Positions 51,714 to 60,815 of a DNA stretch of 64,000 bases are shown piece after piece; the stretch's first letter is position 1, and every line of letters starts with the position of its first letter. The stretch comes from Clostridia bacterium (lineage in GTDB: Bacteria; Bacillota; Clostridia; Oscillospirales; Acutalibacteraceae), in NCBI GenBank assembly GCA_017442225.1, contig JAFSAR010000006.1:16701-80700 (forward strand). Reading direction: 5' to 3'. The translations under genes were made by a program, and so were the position numbers. Under the pieces are notes generated by a model that was given only the letters and a program-made list of their open reading frames with translations, was not told where the DNA came from and made no database searches.

Positions 51714-52456
51714 TATTCTGCGTATTTTTCTTTAAGTCCTTTCAAAACAGTCTGCGCCTGCTCGTAATAGGTGTCAATATTTTTGTCATTTGCAATGACG
51801 GTGCCCTCTATCGTGCGGCAGGAAATCTGAAGTCCTTGGGGTGTGGTGTAAAACTGTTCTGCTTCACGGCACAGCTCGTAAAAATCCTCTTTAAATTCAA
51901 TGGGTTCGCCCTCGAATAAATCAATTTCTTCTGACAGACCCGATAAATATTTGTACGACTCATCATCAGTTATAAAAAGCAGAGCGCTCGGCTCACTTGC
52001 GATAAGGGTTGAAGCCTTTGTCCGTGCGGAATAACTCTGCTCGGTATTACCCAGTGATTCCTCAAACGAACAATTGATAACGTTTATATTTATTTCGCCG
52101 TCGCCGTTTATATCTTTGCAATACGGTTTTAAATATTCACCCATTTTTTCACAGTTGTCGTCACCCGTTATTGAATAGGTAAACAATACTACGGTAGCGT
52201 CGTAGTTGGTTTTTGTAGCGCACTGCGCCACAAACAGCGAGATACAAACCGTTATTATCGCAACCACAACTATAGCCCATTTATCGTGATACCAGATGTT
52301 TTTTATCTTTTCGCTAAAGGTAAGGGGAGGCGCGTAAACCTCACTAGGCTTAGGCCCAGCATCAAGCTCACCCTGCTGCATCTTTTTGAGTTTTAAAAAT
52401 TCCTGCTGCGCAAATTTTCGCTGACGCAGGGTATCGCTTTCTTTTTTATCTGCCAT
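51713..52456 (-). CDS. Single-pass membrane protein with large extracellular domain
   Basis: 247 aa, family not named. A charged cytoplasmic part (residues 1-60: KFAQQEFLKLKKMQQGEL), then a Trp/Tyr-rich entry (IKNIWYHDKWAIVVVAIITV) with one membrane helix, then about 165 extracellular residues (ATVVLFTYSITGDDNCEKMG, SALLFITDDESYKYLSGL). I know similar uncharacterised proteins from Clostridia. No catalytic motif. It stands alone, convergent with clpC, with an RBS (GAAAGG) before ATG. Confidence 0.75.
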   Translation of the reverse strand: MADKKESDTLRQRKFAQQEFLKLKKMQQGELDAGPKPSEVYAPPLTFSEKIKNIWYHDKWAIVVVAIITVCISLFVAQCATKTNYDATVVLFTYSITGDDNCEKMGEYLKPYCKDINGDGEININVINCSFEESLGNTEQSYSARTKASTLIASEPSALLFITDDESYKYLSGLSEEIDLFEGEPIEFKEDFYELCREAEQFYTTPQGLQISCRTIEGTVIANDKNIDTYYEQAQTVLKGLKEKYAE

Positions 52457-52627
52457 TAAATCAACCTTTCATAGCGTTTTAACAATTCAATTTTACAACA
52501 AAAAGTAATATAATGCAATATTGAGTTTATTAAATAAATTTAAAATTGATGTTAACAAATTTATATTTGTACTGCAACCTTTTTGGTGTTTTAAAAGTAT
52601 TATAGGTGAAAGGGAGAGGTGTTTAAA

Positions 52628-53068
52628 ATGAGAGGAAAAATCACGTTTTTAATTGCTTTAGCGCTAATGCTTTTACTTTGTGCGTGTAATTCGACCGAAA
52701 ACAACTTGTCAACAACTTCAAACGACCATACACATCAAGCAGCAGTCGAGGAACAAATTGTATCAGATAGGGTTTCGGGCTACTGCGGTAATACTCAAAC
52801 AACTATATATTTTGATGATGATACAAAATACACTTTTATGTACGGCGAATCGGTTACTATGACCGATATTCTTATAAACCTTGATTATGACAAGGGTAAT
52901 TTGTGTAAATGCCTACCCGAATATACGGTTGATACCGAGTTTGGCACAGGCTATGGCATAAATCTTACCGCAGGCTATGTCCGTTGTGATAAAGGTCAGG
53001 CGGACTTAACACAAGAACAAATTGATAAACTAAAAGAAATAATTCTGTGGGCAAAGGACAAGATCTAA
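52628..53068 (+). CDS. Predicted lipoprotein
   Basis: 146 aa. Basic start and signal helix ending in a lipobox, LLLCAC (MRGKITFLIALALMLLLCAC), so it should be lipid-anchored outside. The mature part has no recognised domain (VSGYCGNTQTTIYFDDDTKY, then CKCLPEYTVDTEFGTGYGI). ATG at 52628 follows GGGAGAGG by 8 bases; a GTG 9 bases earlier lies inside that RBS. The next gene begins 14 bases later; probably one operon. Confidence 0.75.
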   Translation: MRGKITFLIALALMLLLCACNSTENNLSTTSNDHTHQAAVEEQIVSDRVSGYCGNTQTTIYFDDDTKYTFMYGESVTMTDILINLDYDKGNLCKCLPEYTVDTEFGTGYGINLTAGYVRCDKGQADLTQEQIDKLKEIILWAKDKI

Positions 53069-53082
53069 TTGGAGGTGCTTTT

Positions 53083-54402
53083 ATGAAAAAGAAATTATGG
53101 ATAACTATTATAGCGGTACTTGTGTTTGCAATTCTTTTTGTGCCGATACCAACGGGTGTGTATAAAGATGGGGGAACAAGGGAATATACAGCGCTTACAT
53201 ATAAAATAGTTGACTGGAACCGAATGACAGGCGACAGCACCTACGCTAAAACAAAAATTTACCCATTACCGTATAATTTTAAATCTATTGACAGTCTTTG
53301 GTATTATGAAGAAGATAATATAGAAAATGTTGATATTAAATTCAGAGCAACTGTATTAGAAATAGAAGAAGATGTTGTTTTTGTCGAGCCCGTTGAAAAC
53401 ACAGACGAAAGATTAAGCAGCGATAAAATCGGTTTAAATACTAAAGATTTAGAAGATATCGGTGTCGCAGTTGGCAGCGTTGTAGAGATAACCTATGACG
53501 GTGTGATATTAGAGTTATATCCTGCATCAATAAACGCAATAAGCTGGGAACTTGTGAACGACTTACGACATTTGGAATACAAAGAACAGTGGCTAGATAA
53601 AAATACTGCAAAAAAATGCGCCAATGATACGTTTTCGGATATAATTATTACTCAAATATATTCAAATTGTTTTTTTGCAAAAACCGTACTTCCGTTTTCT
53701 AATGAAATAAAATTAAACGGTATACTTTCAGACGAATGGTGTGTTGGCGACCAAATCATAGGCACCTATAGTAATGTTTATAAGGACGAAGAAAACAATC
53801 GCTTTGAGGCTGATTTTAAAAACATAAAGGAGAGTGATTGGCAAGCAGAGCCTGAAATGGCTTATAAACCGGTTATTTATCTCTATCCACAACATGAAAC
53901 CGAAGTGTTTGTGAATCTTACACTTGACGGAAAACTAAGCTGCACCTATCCCGAATATAAGGACGGTTGGAGTGTTATCGCTTTGCCTGACGGAACACTT
54001 ACCGATGCAACAGGTCTGACCTATAATTATCTTTATTGGGAGGGCGAAACATATGCGCAATATGATCTTTCAAAAGGCTTTTGTATAAAAGGTGGAGACA
54101 CGGCAAAATTTCTTGAAAGCGCATTAGAAAAGCTTGGTCTAAATCGCCGTGAAGCAAATGAGTTTATAGTTTATTGGCTACCTTTAATGGAGCAAAATGA
54201 GTATAATATAATTTCATTTCAGACTGATATTTATACCGATGCCGCTATGCTTGATGTTAATCCTATACCTGATACCTTGATTCGTGTCTTTATGGCATGG
54301 CAAGCAACTGATGAATATGTAGATATTGTTAAACAAGAACTGACTGCACCTGCACGTACCGGATTTACTGTAGTAGAGTGGGGCGGAACAGAAATTAAAT
54401 AG
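53083..54402 (+). CDS. Membrane-anchored exported protein, unknown family
   Basis: 439 aa. Signal-anchor helix (KLWITIIAVLVFAILFVPIP), a middle part around residues 85-240 that reads like an OB-type barrel twice (VLEIEEDVVFVEPVENTDE, GVAVGSVVEITYDGVI), and a C-terminal domain starting MAYKPVIYLYPQHETEVFVN with YKDGWSVIALPDGTLTDATG and FIVYWLPLMEQNEYNIISFQ. I recognise the C-terminal domain from many uncharacterised Clostridia proteins but cannot name a function. ATG at 53083 follows GGAGGTG. It probably forms an operon with the lipoprotein gene just before. Confidence 0.75.
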   Translation: MKKKLWITIIAVLVFAILFVPIPTGVYKDGGTREYTALTYKIVDWNRMTGDSTYAKTKIYPLPYNFKSIDSLWYYEEDNIENVDIKFRATVLEIEEDVVFVEPVENTDERLSSDKIGLNTKDLEDIGVAVGSVVEITYDGVILELYPASINAISWELVNDLRHLEYKEQWLDKNTAKKCANDTFSDIIITQIYSNCFFAKTVLPFSNEIKLNGILSDEWCVGDQIIGTYSNVYKDEENNRFEADFKNIKESDWQAEPEMAYKPVIYLYPQHETEVFVNLTLDGKLSCTYPEYKDGWSVIALPDGTLTDATGLTYNYLYWEGETYAQYDLSKGFCIKGGDTAKFLESALEKLGLNRREANEFIVYWLPLMEQNEYNIISFQTDIYTDAAMLDVNPIPDTLIRVFMAWQATDEYVDIVKQELTAPARTGFTVVEWGGTEIK

Positions 54403-54416
54403 GATATTATAAATAA

Positions 54417-54446
54417 GGGTGACTCTTGCGGGTCACCCTCGATTTT
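54417..54446. terminator. Terminator between convergent genes
   Basis: GGGTGAC (54417-54423) and GTCACCC (54432-54438), then TCGATTTTT. Confidence 0.8.
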
Positions 54447-54471
54447 TATATGTATTAAACAAAATAAGGAT

Positions 54472-55002
54472 TTAGTCGTTTATTCCGTAGGTCTCTGTCA
54501 GAGGATCTTTAAATAACGGTATTTTCGGCGTTACAAATGTGAATACCACAAATAATACACCGATTAAACATATTATTCCAAAGGCGAGCCACGGCCGTTT
54601 ACAACGCAAAGTGTCTTTTCTGAACAGCCACGTTTCTACAAGGAACGTTATTGCCGCCGAGATAAAAAAGATTGTAATATTAAGCCAATCGGGTGATTTG
54701 CCAAACACACCGTTACAGGTATAAAACAGCACAGGAATCGTTATGAGACCTGTCACAATTCCTATAAACTTAATACACCAATAGCTTTCATACTCGTTAA
54801 AATATCGGCTTTGTATTAGGGCGAAAATAAATAAAGGGAAATATAACAGCTTCATATGTTCCCATGTTGATTCATTAACACCCGAAAATGCTGCTATCAG
54901 CACGCTTTTGTTGGTCCAATCGTATAAAAAATGCAATATCGTACCACCAAGCGAAGATAGCGCAAACCCCGAAAATTGCCAGAGCATTAGATTTCGTTTC
55001 AT
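54472..55002 (-). CDS. DUF6512 family membrane protein
   Basis: 176 aa with about five membrane helices. The N-terminus (SGFALSSLGGTILHFLYDW then NKSVLIAAFSGVNESTWEHMKLLYFP) is the DUF6512 pattern; the conserved Glu-x2-Trp-Glu-His suggests a metal or substrate site in the membrane. ATG at 55002 follows AGGTGG by 7 bases; an ATG two codons earlier is too close to it. Function unknown; single gene. Confidence 0.8.
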   Translation of the reverse strand: MKRNLMLWQFSGFALSSLGGTILHFLYDWTNKSVLIAAFSGVNESTWEHMKLLYFPLFIFALIQSRYFNEYESYWCIKFIGIVTGLITIPVLFYTCNGVFGKSPDWLNITIFFISAAITFLVETWLFRKDTLRCKRPWLAFGIICLIGVLFVVFTFVTPKIPLFKDPLTETYGIND

Positions 55003-55195
55003 ACACATACCACCTATAACGATAGTATTAAAATTTATGCAGTGGTATATTTTTTAATACGAAGAAAACAAAATTAATATCTAAGAATTTTTCAATATGG
55101 TATAATATTTTTAAAAACACTGTGAGGTTTTGTATACCAATTTCGTGTAATAAGTGAAAGGGCAAAAAACAGCGCCTTTCGGAAAGGAGAAGCGC

Positions 55196-55756
55196 ATGGA
55201 CAACGGTGCAAGTAGCTACCGCCGTTTCCGCGAAGATGGTGATGAAAGCGGCTTAGTAGAAATCATAAGGGATTATAAGGACGGTCTTATTCTTTATATT
55301 AACAGTTTTGTCGGCAACATACATACCGCCGAAGAGCTTGCCGAAGATACTTTTGTGCTTCTCGGTACAAGAAAACCAAAAGATAAGGGAAAGGGCTCTT
55401 TTAAAACCTGGCTTTACACAATCGGACGGAATGTGGCAATTGATTATTTAAGGCGAAATTCTAAACACGCTAATATTTCTATGGACGATTGTCCTGAGCT
55501 TTTTAGCGATGAACAAAATCTTGAATTTGCCTACATTAAAGAGGAAAGAAAAATTACAGTTCACCGCGCACTCGCAAAACTAAAATCAGAATACAGACAA
55601 ATATTATGGCTTATTTATTTTGAGGATTTTAGTATAAAGCAAGCGGCGGCTGTAATGAAAAAAAGTGTACACAGTATAGAAACCCTTGTGTATCGCGCTC
55701 GAAAAGCGCTTAAATCACAACCTGAATTGGAGGGCTTCGTTTATGAAGAACTATAA
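55196..55756 (+). CDS. ECF-type RNA polymerase sigma factor
   Basis: 186 aa. Region 2 (AEELAEDTFVLLGTRKP, GSFKTWLYTIGRNVAIDYLRR) and region 4 (KLKSEYRQILWLIYFEDFSIKQAAAVMKKSVHSIETLVYRARKAL) are complete. Redirects RNA polymerase to a small set of promoters. ATG at 55196 has AAAGGAG 6 bases upstream. The stop lies 14 bases inside the next gene, the usual overlap of a sigma/anti-sigma pair. The signal and regulon are not visible. Confidence 0.92.
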   Translation: MDNGASSYRRFREDGDESGLVEIIRDYKDGLILYINSFVGNIHTAEELAEDTFVLLGTRKPKDKGKGSFKTWLYTIGRNVAIDYLRRNSKHANISMDDCPELFSDEQNLEFAYIKEERKITVHRALAKLKSEYRQILWLIYFEDFSIKQAAAVMKKSVHSIETLVYRARKALKSQPELEGFVYEEL

Positions 55757-56252
55757 CGAAATGGCAAATGATGTTCTCCGTAGAATAGGAGAATACGAAA
55801 CTCAAAAAAGAAACAGGAGAAAGCTTATGAAAAAAGTAATATTACCAATTTGTTGTTTTTGCCTCGTGGCAATTTTAGGCATAGGATTATGGCAGGGTGA
55901 TTATTTTAGCAAAACACCATCATCACAGTTAGAAGATTCAACCGTAATTGGCGAAGTGGATTATATAGAACCTGAAACAAGCAGTCAATCAGGTAATTTA
56001 GGTGACCGAATCGGAATTGTTAAGTACGGTGGCGCTAATTACGTACAGTTGCAGTGCAGCACATCAAGCAAGGCTTACACCCCCGATAAATACTTAGGTG
56101 AAGCAGAAGATTTTGAAGGCACTTATCAAAACGATTTTGAAGATATTGTGGGTGGCCTTTATATGACAAAGGAAGACCCAAATGTTTTGATGGTTGAAAT
56201 GAAAAACAGCGAGTATACGGACTATGTGATTTTGATTAAAGAGCAAGATTAA
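55743..56252 (+). CDS. Probable anti-sigma factor, single-pass membrane protein
   Basis: 169 aa. A cytoplasmic helical N-terminus of about 30 residues (MKNYNEMANDVLRRIGEYET), one membrane helix (KVILPICCFCLVAILGIGLW), then an extracellular domain of about 110 residues (GIVKYGGANYVQLQCSTSSK, DFEDIVGGLYMTKEDPNVLM). Translational overlap with the sigma gene and the membrane layout suggest an anti-sigma factor; no zinc-anti-sigma His-x3-Cys-x2-Cys motif is present, so this is inferred from context. GGAGGG RBS inside the sigma gene. Confidence 0.75.
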   Translation: MKNYNEMANDVLRRIGEYETQKRNRRKLMKKVILPICCFCLVAILGIGLWQGDYFSKTPSSQLEDSTVIGEVDYIEPETSSQSGNLGDRIGIVKYGGANYVQLQCSTSSKAYTPDKYLGEAEDFEGTYQNDFEDIVGGLYMTKEDPNVLMVEMKNSEYTDYVILIKEQD

Positions 56253-56288
56253 AAAAAAGCGGTAGGTGTAAAAACCTACCGCTTTTTT
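56253..56288 (+). terminator. Terminator after the sigma/anti-sigma pair
   Basis: Fifteen-base arms 56253-56267 and 56274-56288 (core GCGGTAGGT / ACCTACCGC) with a six-T tail within the arm. Confidence 0.9.
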
Positions 56289-56346
56289 GCATTTATTGGG
56301 TAAAGAATGCAAAAATAATAATATATAAAATTTTAGGAGTAATTGT

Positions 56347-57327
56347 ATGTGTACGGCAATAAGCTATAAAACAAAAGATCATTATTTTGGCAGAAATTTA
56401 GATTTGGAATATTCATATAATGAAACAGTCACGATTACACCACGAAATTATGTTTTTGAGTTTAGAAAAACGGGGAAGATGAAAACTCATTTTTCGATGA
56501 TTGGTATGGCTTATGTTGCTGCCGGTTATCCGTTATATTACGATGCGACTAACGAAAAGGGGCTCAGCATTGCCGCCCTTAATTTTCCACAAAATGCTCA
56601 CTACAAGCCGTTTTGTGAGGGCAAAGATAACATAACCCCATTTGAGTTAATGCCTTGGATTTTGGGACAAAGTGCTACTGTGAGTGAGGCCGAAAGACTA
56701 CTTGAACGAATAAATATTTTAAATATGGATTTTAGTGATGAATTGCCGCTTTCGCCGCTACATTGGATAATTTCTGATAAAGAGCGTTCCATTACGCTTG
56801 AATCGGTTAATGAAGGCATAAAGGTATATGATAATTCCGTTGGTGTGCTTGCCAATAACCCGACCTTTGATTACCAGTTGTTTAATCTTAATAATTATAT
56901 GTCGCTAACAAACGGTACACCGCAAAACACGTTTGCAATGAACAATAATTTAAAATTAGAGCAGTATTCTCGCGGTATGGGGGCTATGGGTTTGCCGGGT
57001 GATTACTCGTCTATGTCACGGTTTGTAAGGGCTACGTTTGTTAAAATGAATTCGGTATCGGGTAATAGCGAAAACGAGAGTGTAAGTCAATTCTTTCATA
57101 TATTGCAATCAATGGCAATGCCTCGAGGATGCGTTAAAGTAGGGGGAAGCGATTATGCTGTTACAATATACAGCTCTTGTTGTAACACCGACAGTGGAAT
57201 TTATTATTACACCACCTATGATAACAACCAAATTAACGCGGTAGATATGCACAAAGAAAATCTAAATGGTAATTCACTAATAGCATATCCATTAAGAACA
57301 CAACAAGCCATAAATTACCAAAACTAA
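56347..57327 (+). CDS. Conjugated bile salt hydrolase / linear amide C-N hydrolase
   Basis: 326 aa Ntn hydrolase of the choloylglycine hydrolase family. Hydrolyses the amide of glycine- or taurine-conjugated bile acids. Cys2 becomes the N-terminal nucleophile after Met removal (MCTAI). Arg16 and Asp19 (GRNLD), Asn79 (ALNFPQN), Asn171 (LANNPTFDYQ) and Arg228 (GLPGDYSSMSRFVRATF) match the catalytic set of known bile salt hydrolases; the GLPGDYSS loop favours bile salts over penicillin V. No signal peptide. Own RBS (TAGGAG) and preceded by a strong terminator, so it is a single gene. Supports a gut habitat. Confidence 0.9.
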   Translation: MCTAISYKTKDHYFGRNLDLEYSYNETVTITPRNYVFEFRKTGKMKTHFSMIGMAYVAAGYPLYYDATNEKGLSIAALNFPQNAHYKPFCEGKDNITPFELMPWILGQSATVSEAERLLERINILNMDFSDELPLSPLHWIISDKERSITLESVNEGIKVYDNSVGVLANNPTFDYQLFNLNNYMSLTNGTPQNTFAMNNNLKLEQYSRGMGAMGLPGDYSSMSRFVRATFVKMNSVSGNSENESVSQFFHILQSMAMPRGCVKVGGSDYAVTIYSSCCNTDSGIYYYTTYDNNQINAVDMHKENLNGNSLIAYPLRTQQAINYQN

Positions 57328-57445
57328 AGACGTTATAAAATAAGAAAAAGCATGGTAAAAATTAGTAAAATTTATAATTCGTTAATTTATAATTCATTTT
57401 TTTATGTCATATTATCAATATACAAAATTGAAAGGTCTTGATAAA

Positions 57446-58993
57446 ATGAAAAAGTTATTTGCCTGCGTTATCTGTGCGCTTTTGCTGCTTACCGGTTGTA
57501 GTAATTCAAACACTAAACAAAAAATTGATGGTGTTAAAATTAACCTTTCAGATAAGAAAATCACTATAGACGGCAGTAAAATTTCAAATGATAAAACTGC
57601 GTCTGTTTATAGTGCAAATGATATTGTTTTTTATCTTGAGGGTAAAGATTTTACTTATGGTGAAGGAACAAAAGATGACGAGCATTCACAAAACGAGGCC
57701 GACGCACACACAGTAGTCCATATTACAAAACCTGGTACCTATGTGCTAAGCGGTAAGCTTTCAAGTGGCCAGATAGCCGTAGATCTCGGTGATGATGCTA
57801 AAAGTGACCCTGAAGCTGTAGTTACACTTGTTTTAAACAATGCCGATATTACATGTACTGTAGCTCCTGCAATAATATTTTATAACGTTTATGAATGTGG
57901 CGATAAATCTGAAGAAAATGCAACCAAAGACGTCGACACATCAAAAGCTGGCGCAAATGTAATAATTGCCGACGGTACAGTCAACACTGTAAACGGCTCA
58001 TACGTTGCGCGCATTTATGACCCTGATACTGTACAGTTAAATGATGATAAAACCGAAGTTGAGGATGCAGATAAGTTACATAAATACGACGCAGCTTTTT
58101 ACTCAAAAAGAACAATGAATGTCAGCGGTGGAGAAAAGGGCGACGGTATACTTAACATTAATGCCGAAAATGAAGGATTAGACAGCGAGCTTCACCTAAC
58201 AATAAATGGTGGTGTTATAAATATTACATCCGGTAACGACGGAATTAACACCAATGAAGATAATGTTTCGGTAACTACAGTAAATGGCGGTACACTCAAT
58301 ATACTATGCGACGGTAAAACAGGCGAGGGTGACGGCATCGACTCTAATGGGTGGCTTGTTATAAACGGTGGTACCGTTACCGCACAGGCGTGCGCTACAA
58401 GCGGTGATGCAGGTATTGACTCTGATAAAGGCATTTATATAAACGGCGGCAAGGTTGTTGCATCTGGCAATATGCTTGATAAAATTGCAGGCACAGAACA
58501 AACCTACGCGGTGTTTAATTTTGCGACTCGTCAGGTTGGCGATAGTACTTATACATTAAAAGCTGAAGATGGTAATGTGGTGGGCAAATATGCGCCGACA
58601 AATGATTTTACCTATCTTTTAATATCCGACGATAAGCTTAAAGAGGGGGATTATACCTTTTGGCAGGGCGATACACAGCTTGCGGCGATGAGTGGTGATA
58701 TGGGCGGACGTCCGCAAATGCCCACTGATGAAACACAGCCGCCGCAAATGCCGGATGGTGAAAGTTTTGACCCAAATCAAAGCCCAGATGGTCAATGGCC
58801 TCAAATGCCACAAGGCGAAAGACCCGAACTACCAAACGGGGAAATGCCGCAGGGTGAAAGACCTGATTTTCACGGTGGTATGGGTAACAATGGCATAGCA
58901 AATGGAGAAGTTTCAACTACATTTACCATGGTAAAGGGTGAAAATCAATTTGCAAGTGTTGGCCCTGCGCCTACAATACAAGTAGAAGAATAA
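57446..58993 (+). CDS. DUF4353 carbohydrate-binding-type lipoprotein
   Basis: 515 aa. Lipobox LLLLTGC after a short signal helix, so surface anchored. Residues 60-390 read as a right-handed beta-solenoid of DUF4353 type: repeated strands with GDGILNINAENEGLDSELHL, TINGGVINITSGNDGINTNE and INGGTVTAQACATSGDAGID. The last 110 residues are disordered, rich in Pro, Gln, Met and Gly with repeats of the form PQMP-x-GE. Members sit with CotH-like proteins in many Firmicutes, but none is adjacent here. ATG at 57446 follows GAAAGG. Followed by a strong terminator. Confidence 0.87.
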   Translation: MKKLFACVICALLLLTGCSNSNTKQKIDGVKINLSDKKITIDGSKISNDKTASVYSANDIVFYLEGKDFTYGEGTKDDEHSQNEADAHTVVHITKPGTYVLSGKLSSGQIAVDLGDDAKSDPEAVVTLVLNNADITCTVAPAIIFYNVYECGDKSEENATKDVDTSKAGANVIIADGTVNTVNGSYVARIYDPDTVQLNDDKTEVEDADKLHKYDAAFYSKRTMNVSGGEKGDGILNINAENEGLDSELHLTINGGVINITSGNDGINTNEDNVSVTTVNGGTLNILCDGKTGEGDGIDSNGWLVINGGTVTAQACATSGDAGIDSDKGIYINGGKVVASGNMLDKIAGTEQTYAVFNFATRQVGDSTYTLKAEDGNVVGKYAPTNDFTYLLISDDKLKEGDYTFWQGDTQLAAMSGDMGGRPQMPTDETQPPQMPDGESFDPNQSPDGQWPQMPQGERPELPNGEMPQGERPDFHGGMGNNGIANGEVSTTFTMVKGENQFASVGPAPTIQVEE

Positions 58994-58999
58994 AACATT

Positions 59000-59029
59000 A
59001 CCGAGCAGAGCTTTCTGCTCGGTTTTGTA
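59000..59029 (+). terminator. Terminator after the DUF4353 gene
   Basis: ACCGAGCAGA (59000-59009) and TCTGCTCGGT (59014-59023), then TTTGTAT. Confidence 0.88.
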
Positions 59030-59100
59030 TATTGAAAACGTATTATTCGTGTGCTATAATTTATTAATAAAGTAAGAATATAGTAAAGGAGATGTTTGTT

Positions 59101-59898
59101 GTGTGGTTTATATTTGCTTGTGATTTACTAATTCCAATTATGATGATAGGGTTTGGCCGAATTATGTGGAAGCACACCCCTAAAGATATAAACTATATAT
59201 TCGGCTACCGAACAACTCGATCAATGAAAAATGAAGACACTTGGAGATTTGCGCACGAATATTGCGGCCGCCTTTGGTGGAAGATAGGTCTTATAATGCT
59301 AATTCCCACAGTGCTTGTACATATTCCGTTTTATAATAGCAGTGAAGACACACTTGGAATAGTTGCGGCTATAGTTATGACAATTCAAATTATAGTTTTA
59401 ATAGCATCAATTTTCCCAACGGAAATAGCACTTAAAAAGGCATTTAATGATGATGGAACGGTTAAACGACAATTGATAGAATTAACCGATAAAAATGAGA
59501 TGCATAAAACATACAAAATTTACAAGCATTGTATGTTTATGCCCACCGAAGAAAAGTTTAATAATAAAATTGATAAATTCTTAAGTGACAAGTCTATAAA
59601 GTTTTTTGCTTGCTTGCAGCAAGACGTAATAAAAGGCGTTATATCGGTTTCGTTTACCGAGCAAGAAAAAGCAGAAATTCTTGGAATTGCTGTTGATACC
59701 TCTGTTCGTAGTAAAGGTATTGGCTCTTATATGATAAACCAACTGGTAAGCGACTACGGACTTACTTTTGTGCTCGCATTAACCGATGATGACGCTGTTG
59801 AGTTTTATAAGAAATGCGGTTTCAAGGTAACAAAATTCACTAAAACTCATCACGATGGGGAAACAGTTGTGCACTATAGATGCGAACTAACTAAATAA
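59101..59898 (+). CDS. SdpI-like membrane domain fused to a GNAT acetyltransferase
   Basis: 265 aa. Residues 1-120 resemble the SdpI/DUF immunity-type membrane family: three helices and the block WKHTPKDINYIFGYRTTRSM with WRFAHEYCGRLWWKIG. From about 125 a GNAT domain follows, with IKGVISVSFTEQEKAEILGI, the acetyl-CoA loop VRSKGIGSYMINQLV and the terminal DDDAVEFYKKCGFKVTKF. The frame is continuous. GTG at 59101 is preferred: AAAGGAG stands 9 bases before it, while ATG at 59092 is only one base from that RBS. Neither peptide toxin nor substrate gene is near. The DUF6440 gene follows after 15 bases. Confidence 0.8.
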   Translation: MWFIFACDLLIPIMMIGFGRIMWKHTPKDINYIFGYRTTRSMKNEDTWRFAHEYCGRLWWKIGLIMLIPTVLVHIPFYNSSEDTLGIVAAIVMTIQIIVLIASIFPTEIALKKAFNDDGTVKRQLIELTDKNEMHKTYKIYKHCMFMPTEEKFNNKIDKFLSDKSIKFFACLQQDVIKGVISVSFTEQEKAEILGIAVDTSVRSKGIGSYMINQLVSDYGLTFVLALTDDDAVEFYKKCGFKVTKFTKTHHDGETVVHYRCELTK

Positions 59899-59913
59899 TA
59901 GGAGGATATTATA

Positions 59914-60090
59914 ATGGCAAAGGATAAAAGATTTGAAAGAGTTTATTCTCAGGGAATGGGTACTATGGAAATTTGGGTTGACAAGGAAACAGGCGTTAAC
60001 TATTTGTACCGACAAAGCGGATATTCGGGCGGTATGACTGTATTGCTCGATAAGGACGGCAAACCGATTATCAGTTCTATTGTGGAATAA
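59914..60090 (+). CDS. DUF6440 family protein, 58 aa
   Basis: Short gene with a GGAGG RBS 8 bases before ATG. Product starts MAKDKRFERVYSQGMG and contains EIWVDKETGVNYLYRQSGY then GGMTVLLDKDGKP, the DUF6440 pattern as I know it: a small all-beta protein of unknown role. In one transcript with the SdpI-GNAT gene. The next 300 bases to 60390 contain no gene on either strand, only a terminator. Confidence 0.8.
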   Translation: MAKDKRFERVYSQGMGTMEIWVDKETGVNYLYRQSGYSGGMTVLLDKDGKPIISSIVE

Positions 60091-60292
60091 AATTTGTAAA
60101 TTCAATAAATAAAGTGTTTTTTAAAACTGATGAGTAATGGCGTGTATATGTGTTCCCAAACGGCTATATTTTCTTTATATCCGCTACATATAGCACTTTT
60201 TAACCCTTTCCGCTCGGTTTTACATACTCTTTAGCACTCTTTACTCCACTGTTTCCATATACTTCAAAGCTGTCTGTGGGACAAACTGTGGT

Positions 60293-60339
60293 CAAAAAAA
60301 TCCTCCCCGAAAGCGATGCCAACGCATCACTTCGGGGAG
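60293..60339 (-). terminator. Terminator of the minus-strand pair
   Basis: CTCCCCGAA (60303-60311) and TTCGGGGAG (60331-60339) with inner GATGC/GCATC, followed on the minus strand by a seven-T run (60293-60299). Confidence 0.85.
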
Positions 60340-60390
60340 TTCTTGTTTGTCGCATTTTAACTTAGGGAACAATAAATGTCAAGTCAAAAC

Positions 60391-60807
60391 TTATTGTTCA
60401 ATAGTTTCTTTTCTAGGCAACCTCGCTAAATAATCTCCAATATTATAAGGATCACCGTCCAAGGCAACAAAGCATATCTTAAGATACCAATCCGGAAAAA
60501 TCGCAGTCGAAAGGCGGAACATCTCAAAAGCTTTTATGTTATATGTTATTCCGTTTTCATCTATCAATTTATCTTCAAGTTTCAAATCCATTTTACTGTC
60601 TAAAGTAACGAGTGTTGTTTTGTCTTTTATTTTAAATTCAAAACATTCAATTATCTTATAATAAGTAAGACCGCTTACTTCAAATACGGAATTTGTGTCT
60701 TCTAAATATCGTTGAAATATAGCACTTAAACTTTCCGTTTCTTCGAACATATATGGACTTTTTAATTTTTTGAAAATGAGTTTATTTTTCTTTTGTGACG
60801 TTTTCAT
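60391..60807 (-). CDS. Uncharacterised protein, 138 aa
   Basis: Not recognised. Lysine-rich start (SQKKNKLIFKKLKSPYMFEE), then alternating strands and helices (TTLVTLDSKMDLKLEDKLID, WYLKICFVALDGDPYNIGDY) without cysteine clusters, membrane helix or catalytic motif. Its ATG lies 8 bases after the stop of the zinc-ribbon gene on the same strand, and a terminator follows, so the two are a small operon. Cytoplasmic by appearance. Confidence 0.6.
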   Translation of the reverse strand: MKTSQKKNKLIFKKLKSPYMFEETESLSAIFQRYLEDTNSVFEVSGLTYYKIIECFEFKIKDKTTLVTLDSKMDLKLEDKLIDENGITYNIKAFEMFRLSTAIFPDWYLKICFVALDGDPYNIGDYLARLPRKETIEQ

Positions 60808-60815
60808 TTTATTCT

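Noticed and set aside
60241..60290. Possible recombinase remnant on the minus strand (PQTALKYMETVE then stop)
   Set aside because: Only 16 codons between stops; no further similarity could be followed, so chance is more likely.
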